NCBI GenBank assembly: GCA_016203765.1 | Contig: JACQMB010000024.1 | Coordinates: 1 to 10,307, forward strand | Length of the DNA: 10,307 bases | DNA from: Deltaproteobacteria bacterium | GTDB lineage: Bacteria > UBA10199 > SPLOWO2-01-44-7 | Reading direction: 5' to 3' | Part shown: positions 6,087 through 10,307 of the stretch, piece after piece | How the letters are laid out: every line of letters begins with the position of its first letter | Position numbering within the stretch: position 1 is the first letter of the stretch | Translations under genes and position numbers: made by a program | Notes under the pieces: model-generated | What the model saw: the letters and a program-made list of their open reading frames with translations, nothing else | Database searches by the model: none | Told to the model about the DNA's origin: nothing

Positions 6087-7241
6087 ATGATTTCTTTTGA
6101 TTTCTCCAAATGCAGTCTGAAGGACTCCGAGATGGAGGCATTGTCGAAGGAGGTCGCGAAAGCCCGTGCTACACTAAAAAAGGAGAGGGAAAGCGGCGCG
6201 GTCGGGTTTTGGGCGCTTCCCTTTGATGAAGACCTGCTGATCCGTTGCCGCAATGTCGCCAAGGATATCCGCTATCGTTTTCAGAATCTGATTGTCTTGG
6301 GAATTGGGGGGTCGTCGGTTGGTTTGCGGGCTTTAAGTCGCGCCCTTTGGCCGTCCGACAATCGTTTAAGACTCCTGATTCAGGAGAGTCCTGATCCGCA
6401 AAGTGTTGAAAAAATTTTAAAAGCGATTGATTTAAACCGGACCTGCATCAACGTCATCAGTAAATCGGGGGCTACGATTGAGACGACGACCCTCTTGGAT
6501 CATTTTTTAACGGCTTTGAAGGATAAAGTCGGAGAGAAATGGCGCGACCATGTGGTTGTCACCACGGAACAAAATAAGGGAAAACTTTTTGGGCTTGTTG
6601 AAAAGGAAAAGCTCATTCACTTCGAGATTCCTGAAAATGTCGACGGGCGGTTTTCGGTTTTTTCGGCCGTGGGCCTTTTCCCGCTCACTTGTATCGGCGT
6701 CAATACCCAAAAGCTGTTAAAAGGAGCGGCCCGGGCGGTCGATAACCATGACAACGCCTGCCGTAACGGGACGATTCATTATTTGTTAAACAAAAATCAC
6801 GGCAAAACTATTTCGGTGATGATGACCTATGGCGACGCGCTCAAAGAATTCGGGGGCTGGTACGCCCAACTCTGGGCGGAAAGCCTGGGCAAAGAGGGAA
6901 AAGGACAAACACCGCTCGCCTGCCAAGGTCCGCAAGACCAGCATTCTTTGGCCCAGCTCTTTTTGGACGGTCCCAAAGATAAAGTGGTCACTTTCATCAA
7001 GGTCGCCCCCCAAAGGGGTGACAAACTGGGGGAACTGATGGAAAGAGAATGCAATGCCACCGCGCAGGCCTGCTTTGAATCCGGTTGCCCTAGCGTGACG
7101 ATTACCTTGCCGTCACTTGACGAAGAAACCCTGGGAGAACTCTTAATGACCCATCAAATCCAAACCGCCTTCACCGGGCATCTCATGGGAATCAATCCCT
7201 ACGACCAACCGGCGGTGGAGAGAATTAAAAAATTCATTTAA
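6087..7241 (+). CDS. pgi: Glucose-6-phosphate isomerase, short form
   Basis: This enzyme interconverts glucose 6-phosphate and fructose 6-phosphate in glycolysis and gluconeogenesis. The protein has 384 residues, shorter than the roughly 450-550 of most bacterial forms. It has both sugar-isomerase (SIS) folds and all catalytic residues: phosphate loops GIGGSS (72-77) and SKSGAT (125-130), R188 in NVDGRFS, the base E265 in QLWAESLGK, H286 in DQHS and K381 in YDQPAVERIK. Two signature positions differ from the usual pattern: D for G before GRFS, and A for G in DQPAVE. The protein ends three residues after K381, where relatives usually add a short tail. The N-terminus MISFDFS resembles other short PGIs and supports ATG 6087 despite the missing Shine-Dalgarno; ATG 6135, with GAAGGA upstream, is an alternative. 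I expect an active enzyme. Confidence 0.93.
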   Translation: MISFDFSKCSLKDSEMEALSKEVAKARATLKKERESGAVGFWALPFDEDLLIRCRNVAKDIRYRFQNLIVLGIGGSSVGLRALSRALWPSDNRLRLLIQESPDPQSVEKILKAIDLNRTCINVISKSGATIETTTLLDHFLTALKDKVGEKWRDHVVVTTEQNKGKLFGLVEKEKLIHFEIPENVDGRFSVFSAVGLFPLTCIGVNTQKLLKGAARAVDNHDNACRNGTIHYLLNKNHGKTISVMMTYGDALKEFGGWYAQLWAESLGKEGKGQTPLACQGPQDQHSLAQLFLDGPKDKVVTFIKVAPQRGDKLGELMERECNATAQACFESGCPSVTITLPSLDEETLGELLMTHQIQTAFTGHLMGINPYDQPAVERIKKFI

Positions 7242-7248
7242 GGTCTCT

Positions 7249-7292
7249 GGATTGCTTCGTCGCCTCGCTGCGCGAGGCTCCTCGCAATGACG
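7249..7292. repeat. Palindromic REP/MITE-like element between convergent genes
   Basis: A GC-rich hairpin lies in the 55-base gap between pgi and the convergent acyltransferase gene. The inner stem GCCTCGC (7262-7268) pairs with GCGAGGC (7272-7278) around a TGC loop. The outer arms ATTGC (7251-7255) and GCAAT (7284-7288) also pair. The flanking words (ATTGCTTCGTC, then CTCGCAATGACG) match a dispersed palindrome that I recall from many bacterial genomes; that is memory, not a search. No T-tract follows, so it is not a standard intrinsic terminator, though the stem could slow transcripts from both sides. Confidence 0.7.
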
Positions 7293-7296
7293 GTCA

Positions 7297-8442
7297 TTAC
7301 CCCACCCACACCGACTTTCTTCTCTTCAATCCGTCGGCCAGCATTTTTTGAATCTCGCCGCGGACTTGTTCGGTCAGATTTTGCACCAACAACCCATCCT
7401 CGGCCTGGGCAGGCTTATAATTTTTAAAAGAGATCGGCTTGCCGAATTGGATTCGCCATTTGGTGGGTAACGGAATCAGACCGGCCGGGCCCAGCCAGGG
7501 AAACGTCGGTGTAACGGGAAGATAGGGAATCCCCAGCGCCTTGGCCAACAAGGAAGACTTCCAAATAATGGGATATATCTCCTCGGCACCGATGACGGAA
7601 ACCGGCACAATGGGCGTTTTCGTTTGAATGGCAATCTTGATGAACCCGCCGCGCCCAAACCGCTTGAGTTGATAGCGTTCTGAATAGAGTTTTCCCAACC
7701 CCTTGACCCCTTCGGGAAAAACCAGAACCAGATTGCCCCGCTTCAACAGTTCGACCGCGTTTTCCGGGCAGGCCCGCACCGCCCCCAGCCGGTTCATGAA
7801 CGTCCCCATGAAGGGAAAATGATAGACAAAGTCTTCGACCAAAAAGCGGACATTGCGGTGGGAGGGGTGTTCGTTCAGGCAGGCCACCGTCACCATGGAG
7901 CCGTCAAAGGGGATCCCTCCGGAGTGGTTGGCTACCAAGAGACAGCGGCCGCGGATCGGGATGTTGCCGATCCCTTTCACATCCAGGCGCCAATAATCCT
8001 CATACAAAAATTGAAAGAGGGGGGCGAGGGCCTCCACCAGGGCGGGATCCATCCCGAACTCGTCGGTCTTTCCCTCCCGTCTGGCCAAAAGGAGAAGTCC
8101 TCCCAGCCGCACCAGGGTTCCTTTCATCTCTTCGGGCCGGAACCACTCCCTTAAAAGTTTCAACAGGTCCTGGCTGACCGTCATTAAATCCTGGACAGAA
8201 ATTCCCGCCTCGGAGGCGATCTCTTTCAGATAGACCTGAAACATTTTTTTGGAGAGGCCGAAGGGGAGCGATTGGGTGGCGAGAATGGTGGTCTCCAGAT
8301 TTTCCAAAAGGGGAGAGAGTTGGTTCGACAGCTTCTCGATAAACCGGTCGGTCTTGGGCCCGCCCAGCCCCAAAGCTTTTTCGAGGCGCAAGGCCGTCTC
8401 CTGAAACCGCTCAGCCAGTTTGTGTTTACTCCGCCTTGGCAT
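7297..8442 (-). CDS. PlsC/LPLAT-type acyltransferase
   Basis: This 381-residue protein probably transfers an acyl chain to a glycerol-lipid or related acceptor at the inner membrane face. An N-terminal helical region (1-145) has no clear motif. The acyltransferase domain follows at about 150-340: NHSGGIPFDG with H173 and D180, the acceptor-phosphate loop region RLGAVRACPENA (218-229), FPEG in LVFPEGVKG (240-248) and VPVSVIGAEEIYP (279-291). H173 and D180 are spaced HX6D rather than the textbook HX4D, as in the HSGG-type branch of this superfamily that I recall. The ATG at 8442 is well supported by AAAGGAG 7 bases upstream and overlaps the SDR gene by 17 bases. It is the last gene of the leftward thiC operon. 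Its pairing with an SDR suggests a joint lipid-modifying role; the exact substrate cannot be read from sequence. Confidence 0.87.
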   Translation of the reverse strand: MPRRSKHKLAERFQETALRLEKALGLGGPKTDRFIEKLSNQLSPLLENLETTILATQSLPFGLSKKMFQVYLKEIASEAGISVQDLMTVSQDLLKLLREWFRPEEMKGTLVRLGGLLLLARREGKTDEFGMDPALVEALAPLFQFLYEDYWRLDVKGIGNIPIRGRCLLVANHSGGIPFDGSMVTVACLNEHPSHRNVRFLVEDFVYHFPFMGTFMNRLGAVRACPENAVELLKRGNLVLVFPEGVKGLGKLYSERYQLKRFGRGGFIKIAIQTKTPIVPVSVIGAEEIYPIIWKSSLLAKALGIPYLPVTPTFPWLGPAGLIPLPTKWRIQFGKPISFKNYKPAQAEDGLLVQNLTEQVRGEIQKMLADGLKRRKSVWVG

Positions 8443-9469
8443 TTTCCAACTCCTTTAACCGCCGGGCCATCTCTCCGGCCTTCAACTCCCGCCCTTTGAA
8501 ACTCAGCAGAGCCTCTTCCGAGGTGTAGACCGGTTTAAAATCCAATTCCTTCCACGCCTTTTTTCCGTCGGCCACGCACAGATACTTCAAAAAATTGAGG
8601 TGCGAGCCCGGGACCGCCCCGATGTTCAGATTCCACAACAATTCGGCCGAAGGATAAAGGATAAACGAGGGGAGGGGGAGGGGGGCCGAGCCGGCCAGCC
8701 GGATGGCCCGCGACAGGGGCAAAACCCCCCTCGCCACGATGTTGAAGAGGCCCGGATGATTTTCGTGAATGACTTTGAGAAAGGCGCGCAGGACGTCTTG
8801 CTCATGCACGAATTGAATCAGGGGATCAAAACCCATCACGCTGGGGATGACCGGATTTTGCAAAAAGTGGGTTTTAAAATTGTTGACCGTGGGCCCCAAA
8901 ATCGTGGCGGGGCGAAGGAGGGTGACCGCCGCCTCGGCATGTTCCTTCTGAAATTTTAAAAATTGTTCTTCCACCTCCACCTTGTCCCGCAAAAAGGAGC
9001 TCAACTGCCCGGCCCGCGGGGGATGCGCTTCGGTCAAAAAGTTGGGGTTGTCCGGGAAGGCCCCGTAAACGTCGGTGGTGGAGGCCAGGATCAATTTGCC
9101 AACCTTGGCCGCCGCGGCCGCCGTCAACAGATGCATCGTGCCGACCGACTGGAGTTCATGGGACTGTTCCAGATTGCGGATCGGTTTGTTGAGCAGGGCG
9201 GCGTGAACCAGAATCTCCACGCGATGTTTCCGAAAGAGATCGTTTAATTTTTGATCAACCCCCGTTTCGGTCAGATCGATTTTTTTCCAGCCGGCCTTGT
9301 TCAGGCGAAACGGGGGCGGTTGGACGTCGAGGGCCAGGAGATGCCCCGCCCGGGGGCTCTCCTCCAGATTTTTCAACAAGGCCGAACCCAAAAAACTGGC
9401 CGTACCCGTGATCGCTATGTTAGGCCAAGGAGGAGCTGAGTTCCGGCCGGCTGTTGAGGGCTTTGCCAT
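8426..9469 (-). CDS. Extended SDR family protein, NAD-dependent epimerase/dehydratase-like, atypical active site
   Basis: This 347-residue Rossmann-fold protein resembles nucleotide-sugar epimerases and dehydratases. The dinucleotide loop is ITGTASFLGSALL (20-32), where the middle Gly of TGxxGxxG is Ser25. D48 at the end of strand 2 favours NAD. ASTTDVYG (129-136) and LRPATILGP (185-193) are standard extended-SDR motifs. At the catalytic YxxxK position the sequence reads FLRDK (F159-K163), so the Tyr is missing. The C-terminal domain is moderately hydrophobic. The only nearby start is ATG 9469, which overlaps the membrane-protein gene by 50 bases and has no Shine-Dalgarno, so coupled translation is likely. 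Together with the acyltransferase it forms a pair that I recall from actinobacteria and myxobacteria (from memory). It may bind NAD without normal epimerase chemistry. Confidence 0.85.
   Translation of the reverse strand: MAKPSTAGRNSAPPWPNIAITGTASFLGSALLKNLEESPRAGHLLALDVQPPPFRLNKAGWKKIDLTETGVDQKLNDLFRKHRVEILVHAALLNKPIRNLEQSHELQSVGTMHLLTAAAAAKVGKLILASTTDVYGAFPDNPNFLTEAHPPRAGQLSSFLRDKVEVEEQFLKFQKEHAEAAVTLLRPATILGPTVNNFKTHFLQNPVIPSVMGFDPLIQFVHEQDVLRAFLKVIHENHPGLFNIVARGVLPLSRAIRLAGSAPLPLPSFILYPSAELLWNLNIGAVPGSHLNFLKYLCVADGKKAWKELDFKPVYTSEEALLSFKGRELKAGEMARRLKELENAKAE
8450..8456 (-). promoter_or_regulatory. Ribosome binding site of the acyltransferase gene
   Basis: AAAGGAG on the minus strand, inside the end of the SDR gene, lies 7 bases from the ATG at 8442. 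It is the best-spaced Shine-Dalgarno in the window and fixes this start. It also shows that the organism does use Shine-Dalgarno signals within operons. Confidence 0.7.
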
Positions 9470-9884
9470 AAAAATACCAGGTTAACAAAACGATCAGGCC
9501 GTCGGAGACGGCCCCGGTGAGAAAATAGAACTGGGGCTTGTCCGAAAAGGAGAGAAGGGTCAGCCCCATCGCCGAGATCGCCTTGCCCAGGATAACGAGG
9601 GGGACAAAGTGATGGTTTCGAAACCAGTTTCTTTGGGCCTGGAAACAGGCGAAGGCCAGCACCCCCTTGTATCCCAGGCTCAATATCCACCAAAACTCCA
9701 TCGGGGGATAGCGAACGGGCGGGCTGGAAAAATTAAAAAAGGCCCGGCCGATGTCGTTCAGATATTGAAAAAGAGAAACGGGGACAAAGGCAAAGAGGAG
9801 GCCGATGAGGAGAAAGGCCGCCAGCAGGAGGCGGAGCCAAAGGAACATGTGACGTTCCTGGCGCGTGTATCGAAAATCCTTCAT
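9420..9884 (-). CDS. Four-helix integral membrane protein of unknown function
   Basis: I do not recognise this 154-residue family. Four hydrophobic segments are visible at about 14-38, 63-83, 92-113 and 119-139, with a positively charged N-terminus (MKDFRYTRQERH) that should lie in the cytoplasm, giving N-in/C-in. Polar residues sit within or beside the helices (K73 in LGYKGVLAF, K101 in ILGKAISAMG, D128 in VSDGL), which may mark a functional core. The start ATG 9884 forms ATGA with the thiC stop, and GGAGG lies just one base upstream. An internal ATG at 9848, with AGGAA upstream, is a weaker option. It is sandwiched between thiC and the SDR-acyltransferase pair, so a link to either a thiamine precursor or lipids is possible but unproven. 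Confidence 0.8.
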   Translation of the reverse strand: MKDFRYTRQERHMFLWLRLLLAAFLLIGLLFAFVPVSLFQYLNDIGRAFFNFSSPPVRYPPMEFWWILSLGYKGVLAFACFQAQRNWFRNHHFVPLVILGKAISAMGLTLLSFSDKPQFYFLTGAVSDGLIVLLTWYFYGKALNSRPELSSSLA

Positions 9885-10307
9885 GCCTCCAGCTCTCTTA
9901 TTTTACGCGTCACTTCCATGGAACAGAACTTGGGCCCGCACATCGAGCAAAAATGGGCGTCTTTAAAACCCTCCGCGGGCAAAGTTTCGTCATGGTACTC
10001 TTTGGCCCGTTGTGGATCAAGAGATAAGGCAAACTGCTCCTGCCAGTTGAAGTTGAAGCGGGCCCGGCTGAGGGCGTCGTCGCGGTCGCGGGCGTGTTTG
10101 CGCTGTCGGGCCACGTCGGCGGCGTGGGCCGCGATTTTATAGGCGATCACCCCTTCGCGCACGTCGTTTTTGTCGGGCAGGCCCAGATGCTCCTTGGGAG
10201 TGACATAGCAGAGCATCGCGGCGCCGGACCAGCCGGCCAGCGCGGCGCCGATCGCCGAGGTAATATGGTCGTAGCCGGGGGCGATGTCGGTCACCAGCGG
10301 GCCCAAG
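9881..10307 (-). CDS. thiC: Phosphomethylpyrimidine synthase ThiC, C-terminal part (5' end outside window)
   Basis: ThiC is a radical-SAM enzyme that rearranges aminoimidazole ribotide to hydroxymethylpyrimidine phosphate for thiamine synthesis. The frame is open to the right edge. The first visible residues, LGPLVTDIAPGYDHITSAIG, are internal ThiC sequence, so the gene continues beyond the window. The visible 141 residues carry LCYVTPKEHLGLPDKNDVREG (32-52 of the fragment, a highly conserved block) and the iron-sulfur motif CSMCGPKFC, CX2CX4C (C120, C123, C128), which binds the SAM-cleaving [4Fe-4S] cluster. The protein ends soon after the cluster motif, the common bacterial layout. Its TGA overlaps the next gene's ATG. 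Any TPP riboswitch would lie upstream, outside this window. Confidence 0.97.
   Translation of the reverse strand, partial: LGPLVTDIAPGYDHITSAIGAALAGWSGAAMLCYVTPKEHLGLPDKNDVREGVIAYKIAAHAADVARQRKHARDRDDALSRARFNFNWQEQFALSLDPQRAKEYHDETLPAEGFKDAHFCSMCGPKFCSMEVTRKIRELEA

Noticed and set aside
7249..7292. Intrinsic terminator after pgi
   Set aside because: The stem is strong but no T-tract follows on either strand, and its ends match a dispersed repeat better.
8426..8442. Possible frameshift or fusion between the SDR and acyltransferase
   Set aside because: The overlap has its own well-spaced AAAGGAG and both proteins have complete ends, so they are two genes.
9609..10142. 177-residue open frame on the plus strand
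   Set aside because: It lies antisense to thiC and the membrane-protein gene, has no recognisable domain, and looks like a GC-driven shadow frame.
9885..10307. TPP riboswitch for thiC
   Set aside because: Everything visible here is thiC coding sequence; the 5' leader is outside the window.
1..10307. CRISPR arrays, tRNA/rRNA genes, insertion sequences, phage or defence genes
   Set aside because: I saw no repeat-spacer pattern, no tRNA-like folds and no transposase, integrase or defence-gene motifs on either strand.

Overview
The window is a gene-dense stretch of bacterial chromosome with housekeeping genes on both strands. It has almost no spacing between genes and no phage, transposase, CRISPR or RNA genes that I can see. 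The gene set (MutS, PyrR-PyrB-PyrC, Pgi, ThiC), the moderately high GC by eye and a hairpin repeat built on ATTGCTTCGTC / GCAATGACG suggest a Gram-negative organism of the old 'Deltaproteobacteria' grade or a related uncultured lineage. That placement is a guess; no single gene proves it.

Left part (1-2645). The 3' end of mutS (mismatch repair ATPase, entering from the left edge) is followed after 7 bases by a YedJ-like HD-domain phosphohydrolase. This meets, tail to tail with a 53-base overlap, a leftward pair of small membrane proteins of the DUF606/YdcZ family. The two are joined by an ATGA stop/start overlap and have opposite positive-inside charge bias, so they look like the two antiparallel halves of one transporter.

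Middle (2646-7241). A rightward, translationally coupled pyrR-pyrB-pyrC operon encodes a pyrimidine regulator/uracil phosphoribosyltransferase, the aspartate transcarbamoylase catalytic chain and a type I dihydroorotase. All catalytic and metal-binding residues I checked in PyrB and PyrC are present. The pyrC stop codon shares a CTAG palindrome with the stop of a leftward orphan gene that has one membrane segment and a SHOCT-like tail. Divergent from that gene is a short, slightly diverged glucose-6-phosphate isomerase (pgi), followed by the palindromic repeat.

Right part (7297-10307). A leftward operon runs in from the right edge: thiC (3' part only), then a four-helix membrane protein of unknown function, an extended-SDR (epimerase-like) protein whose catalytic Tyr is replaced by Phe, and a PlsC/LPLAT-type acyltransferase. 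All four genes overlap end to start. The last three look like a lipid- or envelope-related module attached to thiamine synthesis and are the least explained part of the window.

One cross-cutting pattern: the four genes that begin after a true intergenic gap (DUF606 gene A, pyrR, the SHOCT gene and pgi) have no convincing Shine-Dalgarno sequence, apart from one alternative DUF606 start. Each has a TTG-type -35-like hexamer only 37-41 bases before the ATG. Genes inside operons instead use stop/start overlaps, some with clear Shine-Dalgarno sequences. This suggests leaderless or nearly leaderless mRNAs for first genes.
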